Shown here piece by piece: positions 25,103 through 33,332 of a stretch of 64,000 nt of DNA. The position numbers and the translations under genes were made by a program. The notes under the pieces were generated by a model that saw only the letters and a list, made by a program, of their open reading frames with translations, did no database searches and was not told where the DNA came from. Location of the stretch: NCBI GenBank assembly GCA_025938035.1, contig JAICQE010000002.1:1-64000 (forward strand), written 5' to 3'. Every line of letters begins with the position of its first letter. The first letter of the stretch is position 1. This DNA comes from Vicinamibacteria bacterium. GTDB taxonomy: Bacteria > Acidobacteriota > Vicinamibacteria > Vicinamibacterales > UBA2999.

Positions 25103-25981
25103 TTAGATCCAGCCCGCCGCGACCTGCTTGCTGTGGGCCCTGATGGCGTTGCGCATGAACATCGCCACCGTCACAGGTCCCACGCCGCCGGGAACCGGGG
25201 TCACCCAGCTCGCGACCTCCTTGACGGCATCGGTATCGACGTCGCCGACGATCCGCGTCTGGCCGTCGGTATCGGTGATCTGATTGATGCCGATATCGAT
25301 CACCGCCGCGCCGGGTTTGACCATGTCGGCGTTGAGAAAGCGCGGCTTGCCCACCGCCACGAGAACCGCGTCGGCCCGCCGCGAGTGTGCGGCCACCGAT
25401 CGCGTCAGGTGATGGCACACGGTCACCGTGGCGCCCTCCGCCATCAGCATGAATGCCGCCGGCTTGCCGACGATCTCCGAGTGGCCGACCATCACGACCT
25501 CGAGGCCGTGGAGCTGAAGGCCGGTCGCCTTGATCAATTCGACCGACGCCGCCGCGGTGCAGGGCGCCAGCGCCAGATCGTTGTAGACGATGTTGCCGAT
25601 GGACGCCGGGTTCATCCCTTCGATGTCCTTCAGCGGATGGATGGCTGAGGCGAGCGAGCGGCCGTTGATGTGCGGCGGCACCGGCCGCTGGAGGATCACG
25701 CCGAGGACGTCGCTGTCGTCGTTCATGGTGAGCAGCCGCGCCTTACACTCGTCCTGCGTGAGCTCGCTCGGCCACGTCTGCTCTTCGAAGCGAAGACCAA
25801 CCTTCGTCGCCGCGGTTGCCTGGCTGCGCGTATAGACGGACGCCGCATTGTGCGCCCCGATCGATACGGACACGAGGCGTCCGATGCGGCGGCTCCGCGC
25901 TGCCTCGTGTACCTGTTCCGCGACGTCGCGGAGAATCTGATCGCGGAGGCAGCGTCCATCCAGGAGTCGGTTGTCCTTCAT
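25103..25981 (-). CDS. folD: FolD-like methylenetetrahydrofolate dehydrogenase/cyclohydrolase with altered active site
   Basis: 292 aa, normal FolD length. Conserved family parts are GVILQRPVPPHI, IHPLKDIEGMNP, the NADP-site GHSEIVGKPAAFML and PVPGGVGPVTVAMF. FolD interconverts methylene-, methenyl- and 10-formyl-tetrahydrofolate in the cytosol. Two catalytic positions differ: counted from the N terminus, Tyr50 is kept (SVYTRSQ), but the Lys54 of E. coli FolD is Gln54, and Asp121 is Glu121. In the known family this Lys is needed for cyclohydrolase activity, so this copy may be only a dehydrogenase, or a divergent paralogue. It is monocistronic by position. Confidence 0.88.
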   Translation of the reverse strand: MKDNRLLDGRCLRDQILRDVAEQVHEAARSRRIGRLVSVSIGAHNAASVYTRSQATAATKVGLRFEEQTWPSELTQDECKARLLTMNDDSDVLGVILQRPVPPHINGRSLASAIHPLKDIEGMNPASIGNIVYNDLALAPCTAAASVELIKATGLQLHGLEVVMVGHSEIVGKPAAFMLMAEGATVTVCHHLTRSVAAHSRRADAVLVAVGKPRFLNADMVKPGAAVIDIGINQITDTDGQTRIVGDVDTDAVKEVASWVTPVPGGVGPVTVAMFMRNAIRAHSKQVAAGWI

Positions 25982-26053
25982 TCGTTACATCATCGTCTTT
26001 TTCCCCATTGCCGCGAAATCTCACGACATCCCGATCGTGGGGCGCGCTTTGTC

Positions 26054-26309
26054 ACAGGAGAAACGGAGGAACGGAGACGAACGGAGTTCTTTTTAAGCAC
26101 GAGGAACACGAAGATCACGAAGGGATGCGGCCGTTCGATTGGGCCGCCGAAGGCGGCCTGCCGCGATGTGAGAGGACGCGGGATACAAGCCGCTGCCCGC
26201 ACCTGTGCGGTTGTATCTGCGTCCTCTCACATCACGGCTGTCGGCGTGCTTTACACGCCGACCAATCGAACGGCCCTCCGTTTCGTCTTCGTTCCTTCGT
26301 TTCTCCTGT
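26054..26309. repeat. Nested palindromic element (possible MITE-like or REP-type unit)
   Basis: A 256-bp region whose two halves are imperfect reverse complements. The outer arms start ACAGGAGAAACG at 26054 and end CGTTTCTCCTGT-like at 26309. A second matching pair is GGCCGTTCGATTGG (about 26129-26142) with CCAATCGAACGGCC (about 26262-26275). A third is GATGTGAGAGGACGC (from 26165) with GCGTCCTCTCACATC (to about 26233). Each half also has its own small hairpin (26142-26158 and 26240-26262). The left half carries an extra about 40 nt with a CACGAAGATCACGAAGG run. No coding potential. Confidence 0.7.
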
Positions 26310-26345
26310 AAAACCGTTTGCTCCGTAACCTCCGTCCCCCCCAGG

Positions 26346-26368
26346 GTCCGCCTGAAGGCGGACACTAC
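26346..26368. repeat. REP-like palindrome, family A
   Basis: Core GTCCGCCTGAAGGCGGAC followed by ACTAC, a hairpin with 7-bp arms. The same unit occurs at 28,019, 29,312 (reverse), 46,190, 46,220 and, in variant form, at 49,186. It is followed here by a partial copy (GCGGACACTACGAAG). Confidence 0.8.
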
Positions 26369-26389
26369 AGGCGAGCGGACACTACGAAG

Positions 26390-27865
26390 TCATCGCCGGG
26401 AGATTTCGTAGATCGCGCCGTTGGTCAGCGACACGAGAAACAGGTTCCCGTTGGGGCCGGTCTGCACGTCGGTCGTCACGCCGAAGTTGCGGCCGAACAA
26501 CAGGCTCTCGCTCTCCGTGATCTCGTGTTTGGCGAGATTGTCGGCGACACGGTCGGCGAGCCGGGGGTCATCCACTCCCACCCTGCGGCGGTTCCCGGTG
26601 ATGTTGAAGCGAAACAGGTAACCGCCCTCGAGGATCGGCGTTCCCGCTCCCACCACCAGGTCTCCGTCGTACTGCGGACCAAGTCCCCGGCCGCTGATGA
26701 AGCCGATTCCACCAGGCGCGACCTCCCACTTCCAGCTGAAGACCGGGTCCTCGTAGTGGGAATTCGGAAGCGTGAAGAGGCGCGACAGCGCCTCGCCGGG
26801 GAGCGTGGCGATGTTTGTCGGCGGCCACCGCACCTGCTGCAGGTTCTGTAAGCCGAATGTCGTTTCGATTTCCCTGAACTGCGCGATCCGCGACACGGGC
26901 CCCATGATCTGCACCCATCCGCCGTTCATGCCGCGTGTGACGAGATTCAGTTCGGAAAAACTGTCGTCGCCGTTTTCCTGCAGCCACAATCCGCCGCCCT
27001 CTGGATCGAACGCCATGCCGAAGCTGTTGCGGTGACCGTACGAGAACAGCTTCTGAATATTGGCGCCGACCTCGCCGGGGATCGCCGCACCCGCGGCAAA
27101 GAACGGGTTGTCCGAAGGCGCGGTGCCGTCGAGATTCAGCCGCAGCACGACGCCGCTCAGATGCTCGTCGTCCGGCGCCGGACCGCCATTTCCGAACTGA
27201 TCGTCGGGTGTTGGTGTGTTCGGCGGGCAGTTGAAGATCGCCGCCGGGCCGCAGCGGAGATTCTGCATCTGACCGCGCCGCCCGAGATCGCCGACGAATA
27301 CGTAGAGTCTGCGATCGGGTCCGACGCGAAGGACCCCGCCGTCATGGTTGCCGCGCTCCACGCCGTTTGTCACATCCTGCTGGATCGCCCGCAGCCGGAT
27401 GATGTTCGCAGCGAACGTGAGGCTGGAGCCGTTCCAGACGTATCGATCGACACGATTGCCGAGGAGCGGCGTTTCGGACAGCACGTTCGTGTCCAACCCC
27501 GTTGTGCTTTCCGTCCAGTACAGAAAGACGTGCGGCACGGCCGGGAAATCCGGATGCCGCGCGATTCCGAGGAGACCGCGTTCGGAACCGAAATTGACGG
27601 CGAGATCGAGAACCGGAAGCGACGGTCCGGACTGAGAGACACGCATCACCCGCCCCGTGTTTTTCTCGAGGACGAGCAGGTCGTTCGTGCCGATGAACGC
27701 CAGGCTCGTCGGCTGGTTGAGTCCGGTCGCGACGGTGCGAACCTGAAGGTTCTGGTCCACGAGGGAAGGACCTGCCTGAGCCTGTATGACGTGGCGAGCG
27801 CCCGGCAACGCACCAGCGACCGCGGCCACGATGGCAATCCTGCTCAACAACGAATGTCGTGACAT
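26390..27865 (-). CDS. Secreted PQQ-type glucose/sorbosone dehydrogenase-like protein
   Basis: 491 aa from MSRHSLLSRIAIVAAVAGAL. This ATG is chosen because AGGAG lies 7 nt upstream; the GTG two codons earlier is too close. A signal peptide is evident. The beta-propeller GSDH family features are GLNQPTSLAFIGTNDLLVLE, SERGLLGIARHPDF, NHDGGVLRVGPDRRLYVFVG, SYGHRNSFGMAFDPEGGGLW and ENGDDSFSELNLV. Family members oxidise sugars in the periplasm using PQQ, although many are of unproven substrate. The cofactor is inferred from the family. The gene ends in a REP-rich region. Confidence 0.85.
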   Translation of the reverse strand: MSRHSLLSRIAIVAAVAGALPGARHVIQAQAGPSLVDQNLQVRTVATGLNQPTSLAFIGTNDLLVLEKNTGRVMRVSQSGPSLPVLDLAVNFGSERGLLGIARHPDFPAVPHVFLYWTESTTGLDTNVLSETPLLGNRVDRYVWNGSSLTFAANIIRLRAIQQDVTNGVERGNHDGGVLRVGPDRRLYVFVGDLGRRGQMQNLRCGPAAIFNCPPNTPTPDDQFGNGGPAPDDEHLSGVVLRLNLDGTAPSDNPFFAAGAAIPGEVGANIQKLFSYGHRNSFGMAFDPEGGGLWLQENGDDSFSELNLVTRGMNGGWVQIMGPVSRIAQFREIETTFGLQNLQQVRWPPTNIATLPGEALSRLFTLPNSHYEDPVFSWKWEVAPGGIGFISGRGLGPQYDGDLVVGAGTPILEGGYLFRFNITGNRRRVGVDDPRLADRVADNLAKHEITESESLLFGRNFGVTTDVQTGPNGNLFLVSLTNGAIYEISRR

Positions 27866-28018
27866 CCGCACACTCCTTTCGCGGACGGCACTGGCAAGCA
27901 GATGGCCCGATCAGCCGATCGTTTTCGCGTGGGTTTTGCGCGTCGGCGCAAAACGACGAGTTACTCGCGCCGTAATCGGTTTACTCGCGGAGGCATTCGT
28001 GACGGCAAACGGCCCAAG

Positions 28019-28041
28019 GTCCGCCTGAAGGCGGACACTAC
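28019..28041. repeat. REP-like palindrome, family A
   Basis: Copy of GTCCGCCTGAAGGCGGAC plus ACTAC, 10 bp from the 3' end of the deacetylase gene, with a partial second copy (GGCGGACTACG) running into that gene's stop. It may act as a transcript-end hairpin. Confidence 0.8.
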
Positions 28042-28051
28042 GAAGGGCGGA

Positions 28052-28771
28052 CTACGTGGTCGCTGGCTCGCATAACGTGCCGAGCTCGAATCCTCGCGCA
28101 CGCAGCGCCGGAACGAGGTCTCGCGTTGCTGCGACGGTGTACCGCCGATCGGCGCGCGGATTCGCGTGATGGCCGTCGTGCATGACGAGGATGTCTCCCG
28201 CCGAGGCACGGCGGGCGAGACGCGCTGCGAGCGAGACCGGCTCCGGCCGGCGATACCAGTTGAAGTCCCAGAGCCCGAAGCTCCATCCGACGAGCGTGTG
28301 GTCGATGCGTTCGAGCCCGGCGATCATCGCCGTGCTTCGCCAGCCGCCGTGCGGACGGAAGAGCCGGCACGGGTCGCCGCCCGTCAGCTGCCGAATCCGT
28401 TCACGCTGCCGCGTGACGGTGTCGGCAAGCGCTGTGGGTGTCTTCATCATCAGCGTTCGTTTGTTGGAATGCACGGCGACGGCATGGCCTTCAGCGAACA
28501 TCCGCTGCACGATTGGCGCGGTCGCCGGCGTCAGGTGGTCGTCGATCAGGAAGAACGTGGCGCGTGCGCCGGAGTCCCGCAGCGCATCGAGCAGCTCGGG
28601 CGTTGCCGTCGGATTCGGGCCGTCGTCGAAGGTGAGATAGACGACGGGCGGGACCGTGTCGCGAGGCATGTGCCAGAGCGAGCGGGCCGGCGCGAAGCGG
28701 TCGACGAGAAACGGGAAGGGCGCAGTGTGCGCGAGCACAAGCGCCGCGACTCCGGCGATCAGCACCCACAT
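28052..28771 (-). CDS. Polysaccharide deacetylase family protein (NodB domain)
   Basis: 239 aa with an N-terminal hydrophobic segment (membrane anchor or signal). The NodB domain contains motif 1 YLTFDDGPNP (residues 45-54), motif 2 AVHSNKR (99-105) and motif 3 LFRPHGGWRS. These enzymes remove acetyl groups from GlcNAc polymers, such as peptidoglycan, using a metal held by Asp-His-His. Here the second His of motif 2 (H-S/T-x-x-H) is Arg105, so the metal site is altered. Later motifs (HTLVGWSFG, DILVMHDGHH) are intact. Deacetylase activity is therefore plausible but not certain. Confidence 0.82.
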   Translation of the reverse strand: MWVLIAGVAALVLAHTAPFPFLVDRFAPARSLWHMPRDTVPPVVYLTFDDGPNPTATPELLDALRDSGARATFFLIDDHLTPATAPIVQRMFAEGHAVAVHSNKRTLMMKTPTALADTVTRQRERIRQLTGGDPCRLFRPHGGWRSTAMIAGLERIDHTLVGWSFGLWDFNWYRRPEPVSLAARLARRASAGDILVMHDGHHANPRADRRYTVAATRDLVPALRARGFELGTLCEPATT

Positions 28772-28781
28772 GACGCAATTT

Positions 28782-28832
28782 GCGGGGCGAGCCCTCGCCG
28801 CAGCCTAAGCGAAGGCGGGCAGGCTCGCCACG
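28782..28832. repeat. REP-like palindrome, family B variant
   Basis: GGGGCGAGCCCTCGCC and GGCGGGCAGGCTCGCCACG arms form a hairpin resembling the family B units at 40,959, 50,069 and 62,332. It lies between the bactofilin and deacetylase genes. Confidence 0.5.
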
Positions 28833-28872
28833 ACTCATCGCACTAATGATCGCAGAATTCAGCTGCGCCTGA

Positions 28873-29220
28873 TCAGTTGGGCTTCGCGGCGCTCTTGGCT
28901 GGGACGCCCTTCTTGTTCACTTCGATGCGGCCATTGAACGAGGCGCCCTCGCGGAGGATCACCGACGGCGCCAGCAGGGTCCCCTTGACCGTTGCCGTCG
29001 GCGTCAGCTCGACGCGCTGATTGGCCGCCACGTCGCCCGACAGGCTGCCGTGAATCGTCACGGTCGTGACGTCCACTTCGGCGTCCACCTGGCCGGTCGG
29101 CGCGATGAGCAGGCTTCCTTCAACCATGGAGATCTGGCCGTTGACCCGGCCGTGCACCGTGATGTCTTCGCGGCTGGTGACCTGGCCCTTGATGACGAGG
29201 GAGCTTCCGATCGTTGTCAT
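28873..29220 (-). CDS. Bactofilin
   Basis: 115 aa. The DUF583/bactofilin beta-helix is clear: IKGQVTSREDITVHGRVNGQ, VTIHGSLSGDVAANQRVELT, then ATVKGTLLAPSVILREGASF. Bactofilins polymerise without nucleotide and scaffold cell-envelope enzymes. Here a short charged C-terminal tail (NKKGVPAKSAAKPN) follows the core. It is the upstream neighbour of the polysaccharide deacetylase on the same strand, which fits a cell-wall role. Confidence 0.92.
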   Translation of the reverse strand: MTTIGSSLVIKGQVTSREDITVHGRVNGQISMVEGSLLIAPTGQVDAEVDVTTVTIHGSLSGDVAANQRVELTPTATVKGTLLAPSVILREGASFNGRIEVNKKGVPAKSAAKPN

Positions 29221-29311
29221 TCGTTATGTCCGTTTGCAATTGGTGGTGGCGGCGGCAAGACGTCGATGCCGTTTGTTCTCGGCCGATGATGGCGCTGACT
29301 GTAGGCCGTAG

Positions 29312-29334
29312 GTAGTGTCCGCCTTCAGGCGGAC
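29312..29334. repeat. REP-like palindrome, family A (reverse orientation)
   Basis: GTAGT followed by GTCCGCCTTCAGGCGGAC, the reverse complement of the copies at 26,346 and 28,019. It lies in the divergent intergenic space between bactofilin and the beta-lactamase-like gene. Confidence 0.8.
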
Positions 29335-29388
29335 CTTGTGCTAGCATCCGCCCCACGCCGAGCCCAGCAGGGCGACGCGGGAGGCATC

Positions 29389-30717
29389 ATGTTCAAGACA
29401 CTGCAAACGGCCGTTGCCGGTCTCACCATCGTGTTCGGACTCACGCTCGCCTGGCCTCTCACCGCCGCGGCGCCGACCGCCAAACCGGAGGAGGTCGGGC
29501 TTTCAACCGAGCGGTTGAAGCGTGTCGCCGAACTGACGGAGCGCCATATTGCCGCCGGCAGCTTCTCCGGTGCCGTGGCGCTGGTGGCCCGAAATGGACG
29601 CGTTGCCTACCACGAAGCGTTCGGCCTGATGGATATCGAAGCCAAGAAGCCGATGGTCAAGGACGGGATCTTCGAAATCATGTCGATGACCAAGCCGGTC
29701 ATCGGCGTGGCGACGTTGATGATGCTGGAGGAAGGCAAGGTCCGGCTGCAGGATCCGGTCTCGAAGTTCATTCCCGAGTGGCGCAACATGACCGTCGCCG
29801 TGTCATTGCCCGCGGCGCCGGGTGCGCGCGGCGGCGGCGCGGCGGCACCGGCGGCCGCGCCGGGCGGCCGGGGAGGCGCGCCGGAGCCCCGCTACTACAC
29901 CGTTCCCGTCGAACGCGAGGTGCAGATTCGCGATCTCCTGACGCACACCTCCGGCGTCGTCAGCGGAACGAACAGCAACTTCGCCAATCGCGCCGTGGCC
30001 GCCGGGCCGAAGGAGACGCTGGCCGACTACATCCCGCGCCTCGGCAGGGTTCCGCTCGACTTTCAGCCCGGCACCCGCTGGGCCTACAGCGCCGCCGCAG
30101 GGTTCGACGTCCTCTCGCGCGTTGTCGAAGTCGCGTCGGGCATGCCGATCGACCGTTTCGTCAAGCAGCGCATCTTCGATCCGCTCGAAATGAAGGACAC
30201 CACCTACGTCGCGCCCATCGGCAACCCGCGTCTCGTCAAGCTCTACTCGCGGACGGCCGACGGCCTTCGTCCCGCGCAGTATCCCAACTTCGTCAACGGC
30301 ATCTACTTCTCCGGCGGCGGCGGACTCTTCAGCACGCCGGCCGACTACGCACAGTTCGCGCTGATGCTGGTGAACGGCGGCGAACTGAATGGCAAACGCC
30401 TTCTCAGTCCGCGCCTCGTCGAGCTGATGGGCTCCGTCTTTGCGCCCGACACGCTTCCGGGCCGCCCGAAGGGTGAAAGCTATGGCCTCAGCGTCCGCGT
30501 GGTGAACGATCCGGTCGCGCGTAACTCGTTCCTGACCGAAGGGACGTTCGGGTGGAGCGGCGCCTTCGGCACCCACTTCTGGGTCGATCGCAAGGAGAAG
30601 CTGGTTGCCGTGGTGATGACGCAGACGTCGAACCAGGAGTTCCTGCGCGACTTCGAAAACATGGTCATGCAGGCGGTGGTCGGCGGTGGAGCTCTCGGAT
30701 CAACAGGCACGAACTAG
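29389..30717 (+). CDS. Serine beta-lactamase/esterase-like secreted hydrolase (class C fold)
   Basis: 442 aa from MFKTLQTAVAG, which follows GGGAGG; the longer frame from 29338 lacks a site and overlaps a repeat. Signal peptide, then a class C/family VIII domain. The S-x-x-K nucleophile is S-M-T-K at residues 99-102. The second motif, usually Y-x-N, reads Y-S-A (233-235), and a later WSGAFGTHFW replaces the KTG-type motif. A Gly/Ala/Pro-rich insert lies at about residues 140-167. Such proteins are often esterases or D-aminopeptidases rather than antibiotic-degrading enzymes. The substrate is unknown. Confidence 0.85.
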   Translation: MFKTLQTAVAGLTIVFGLTLAWPLTAAAPTAKPEEVGLSTERLKRVAELTERHIAAGSFSGAVALVARNGRVAYHEAFGLMDIEAKKPMVKDGIFEIMSMTKPVIGVATLMMLEEGKVRLQDPVSKFIPEWRNMTVAVSLPAAPGARGGGAAAPAAAPGGRGGAPEPRYYTVPVEREVQIRDLLTHTSGVVSGTNSNFANRAVAAGPKETLADYIPRLGRVPLDFQPGTRWAYSAAAGFDVLSRVVEVASGMPIDRFVKQRIFDPLEMKDTTYVAPIGNPRLVKLYSRTADGLRPAQYPNFVNGIYFSGGGGLFSTPADYAQFALMLVNGGELNGKRLLSPRLVELMGSVFAPDTLPGRPKGESYGLSVRVVNDPVARNSFLTEGTFGWSGAFGTHFWVDRKEKLVAVVMTQTSNQEFLRDFENMVMQAVVGGGALGSTGTN

Positions 30718-31375
30718 CGCAGTTTTTGACTTGCTGTCGCGACGGTTGCCGTTCCGCCCGTGTGGGAACGTGGGGAGCCACAGGTGATCAGCGTCGCCGA
30801 TCCCGCTCGCTGGCGCGGCAAAACGCGACTCCGGCTGTCGAAGCGAAGAACGCACGAGAGCTACCCGTGACGATCGCGAACGTCACGAGTGTCGACTAGG
30901 CCAGTCGAACCTCCGCCGGCGTGCCGAGCGGCCGGCGGAGCCGAGAGACCTGCTGACGCGGCCTGGCCCGGCCTGACCTTCCAATCTAAGAAACGCGCTA
31001 GCCTGACGCGTGTTTCGAATGCGCGCAGGACGGCGGACCGCGCGACGTCCTCATGGGTGTGAGTCGGTCATGCCGGCCTTGGCCGGCACGGCCGCCTCAG
31101 TGGGCGACGCACCGGACGAGCCTGCGCGCGAGCGACTTGTGAGGGACGTGATCAGCGCAGGCGGTAAATCGGCCCGCAGGCCCTGCGACGTCGGCGCCGC
31201 CACTATTGCCACTGGCCTCCGGGGCAGCTGGTTACCGACACGATTCGAAGGCTGTCGCTCGGATCATTCAAGGCGACGGCGTAGTCGTCAGTCCACGCCG
31301 GAGGGCCCGGATTTTCCACGTCCCGAACCCGGAGCCGCGAGCAGGCACGTCCGGTGCGTCGCCTCCCGCTGACGT
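30718..31375. other. Intergenic region without a supported gene
   Basis: 658 bp. Open frames here (e.g. 31,010-31,372 on plus) are Arg/Pro-rich, lack ribosome sites and show no domain-like pattern. I see short hairpins (GCCGGCCTTGGCCGGC, near 31,073) but no clear promoter, RNA or mobile-element end. Confidence 0.55.
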
Positions 31376-32551
31376 TCAGGCGACTCGTCGCGCCCTCAAC
31401 GTGTAGAGCGCGACGAGCAGCACGCTCGCGCAGACGGTAATCACCGCCATCTCCATGAACCGGGCGTACGCCGGGCGGCCGATGAGATCGAAGACGCTCA
31501 ACCCCATCACCAGTCCCGCCGCGACGACGGCGGCCTGCAGCGCCCTCGGAAGACGATCAAGATAATTGACCAGCAGGACAACCGCGGTGGTTGCGAGCAG
31601 GAGCACGTAATCCCAGCCCTGCGGAGAAAGCAGCGGAATGAGCATCAGCAGCAGACTGCCTTCGATTGCTTCAGGGAACGTCAGGCCCCGTCGATACACC
31701 AGCACCATGGCGGTGCAGCCAAGCGCGATGAGTGCCGTAACCAACGCAACCGACGTCGCCACGGTGCCTGCTCCAAACCATTTCGCGTAGGCGCTCGCGA
31801 ACGAGACATTGTCCGGATTGAGCAGGTTGGACGGTGTCGTGCCGCTGACGGTGGCCCACCAGTCGCGATAGAGTGCGATCGTTCCATCCACACCGTAGAG
31901 CGGCAGCGGCAAAACGCTTATCACGGCGAGCGTGAGCAAGGCCGCTGTCGCCGACGCCGCTTTCCGGCGTGCCAGGAGCCACGGGAGGAAGAGCACACCG
32001 TACGGCTTGATGGCGATCGTGAACGCGATCAAAACGCCCGCGAGCCTTTCGCGCCCGCGTTTCATCTCCACGAGCGCGCACACTGCGAGAACCGCGAACA
32101 GGACGTTGACCTGGCCGAGAATGAGTTCGTGGCCGTAAAACTTGCCGAGCACGGCAATCGCGGCCACTGCGAGAACGGCGTTCGACCGCCGGCGCTCGGG
32201 CAGCACGTCGAGACTCAACCTCACGAGGAGCGCAAGCAGCAGCGCCGATGCCGTGAACCAGACCGCTTTTGCCGCCGGCAGCGGCAGGAAGCCCACCGGA
32301 ATCGTCAGCACGGCGAACGCCGGAAAGTACTTGAACCGATAGTGCTCGTCGTCGGCGCGATAGAGCGGCTCGCCGGCGGCGGCGCGCGTGGCCCCGCGCC
32401 AATAGACCTCGAAGTCGGCCATGCTGTTCGACGCGCGCAGGGCAAAGATCGTCAGTGCCGCCACGGCTATCAGAACGCCCGCGGCCACGCGATCCGGCCG
32501 GCGGAGGCGGATCACGTGCGCCCGGTCGTCCTTGACCGTCGCAGCCGCCAC
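31376..32551 (-). CDS. GT87 family membrane glycosyltransferase (DUF2029)
   Basis: 391 aa, GTG start. About nine to ten hydrophobic segments span the protein. FEVYWRGATRAAAGEPLYR near residue 47 is the typical first-loop motif of the DUF2029/GT87 family, followed by KYFPAFAVLTIP, ELILGQVNVLFA and TIAIKPYGVLFLPWLL. Such enzymes transfer mannose or other sugars from polyprenyl-phosphate donors to outer carbohydrates. It overlaps the preceding polyprenol-phosphate mannose synthase-like gene by 40 bp, so donor synthesis and use are coupled. This is an inference from family and context. Confidence 0.85.
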   Translation of the reverse strand: MAAATVKDDRAHVIRLRRPDRVAAGVLIAVAALTIFALRASNSMADFEVYWRGATRAAAGEPLYRADDEHYRFKYFPAFAVLTIPVGFLPLPAAKAVWFTASALLLALLVRLSLDVLPERRRSNAVLAVAAIAVLGKFYGHELILGQVNVLFAVLAVCALVEMKRGRERLAGVLIAFTIAIKPYGVLFLPWLLARRKAASATAALLTLAVISVLPLPLYGVDGTIALYRDWWATVSGTTPSNLLNPDNVSFASAYAKWFGAGTVATSVALVTALIALGCTAMVLVYRRGLTFPEAIEGSLLLMLIPLLSPQGWDYVLLLATTAVVLLVNYLDRLPRALQAAVVAAGLVMGLSVFDLIGRPAYARFMEMAVITVCASVLLVALYTLRARRVA

Positions 32552-33231
32552 GGCAGCCAGATCGATTCCATGATGACCGGCCAGTTCATCTTGGAGCGTC
32601 CCTGCGTCCGTTCGACGAACACGATGGGAACTTCGGCGACGCGCAACCCGCGCTGGACGGTTTCCCAGGCCATCTCGACCTGAAACGAGTAACCGCTCGA
32701 CTTCAGCCGCTCGAGCGGCAGCCGTCTGAGCGTCTCGCGCCGCCAGCAGCGATATCCCGCCGTGGCGTCGCGCACCCGCAGGCCCGTGACCACGCGGACG
32801 TAGAAGTTCGCAAACCGGCTGAGCAGCCGGCGATCGAGCGACCAGTTCGACACGCCTCCGCCTGGAACGTAGCGGGAGCCGATGACGAGGTCGGCGGTTG
32901 ACGCTGCCGCGATCAGATCCGGCAGATACCTGACATCGTGCGACAGGTCGGCGTCCATCTGCGCGATCAGGTCCGTCTGATAGCCGAGCGCGTGCTGCAT
33001 CCCGTCGATATATGCGGAGCCGAGTCCCGCGGGGCGCGGCCGGTGCATGACCTCGAGCCTGCCCGGGAACGTCGAGGAGAGGGTTTCCGCGATCTGGCCG
33101 GTCCCATCCGGAGAGCCGTCGTCAACGACGAGCACGCGGACGCCGGGGAACTCCATGAGCTGCCGAATCAGATGCGGCAGTGTTTCACGCTCGTTGTAGG
33201 TCGGGATGATGACCGCGCACGTCGGAGACAA
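32512..33231 (-). CDS. Polyprenol monophosphomannose synthase-like GT2 glycosyltransferase
   Basis: 239 aa, TTG start (MSPTCAVIIPTYNERETLPH). The GT-A domain has VLVVDDGSPDGTG, a QMDADLSHD metal motif, VIGSRYVPGGGVSNW and a closing VPIVFVERTQGRSKM. These match DPM1-like enzymes that make polyprenyl-phosphate mannose from GDP-mannose. No C-terminal membrane domain is present. It overlaps the GT87 gene by 40 bp and forms a functional pair with it. No better upstream start was seen. Confidence 0.88.
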   Translation of the reverse strand: MSPTCAVIIPTYNERETLPHLIRQLMEFPGVRVLVVDDGSPDGTGQIAETLSSTFPGRLEVMHRPRPAGLGSAYIDGMQHALGYQTDLIAQMDADLSHDVRYLPDLIAAASTADLVIGSRYVPGGGVSNWSLDRRLLSRFANFYVRVVTGLRVRDATAGYRCWRRETLRRLPLERLKSSGYSFQVEMAWETVQRGLRVAEVPIVFVERTQGRSKMNWPVIMESIWLPWRLRRSRTTGRT

Positions 33232-33332
33232 CGGAGAGCATCATACCGGGATCCCATGGTAGTACTGATCGCAGCATGCCTCCCAATTGATCCCCGTTCC
33301 GCCGGAACCTCGTTCTTTATCCCTTCTACCGC

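Larger units (their letters stand above)
25982..26389. other. Intergenic region between folD and the sugar dehydrogenase gene
   Basis: 408 bp with no credible gene. It must contain the folD promoter, but most of it is the nested palindrome (26,054-26,309) and, near the 3' end of the dehydrogenase gene, a REP-like unit (26,346-26,368). Short open frames here follow the palindrome and change frame between halves, so they are not genes. Confidence 0.6.

Noticed and set aside
25990..26365. Several overlapping short frames at the folD upstream region
   Set aside because: They follow the nested palindrome and switch between strands and frames as it reverses, as expected of a repeat, not a gene.
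31010..31372. 120-aa plus-strand open frame in the intergenic region
   Set aside because: No ribosome site, Arg/Pro/Ser-rich, no domain-like order, and frame-neutral base composition.
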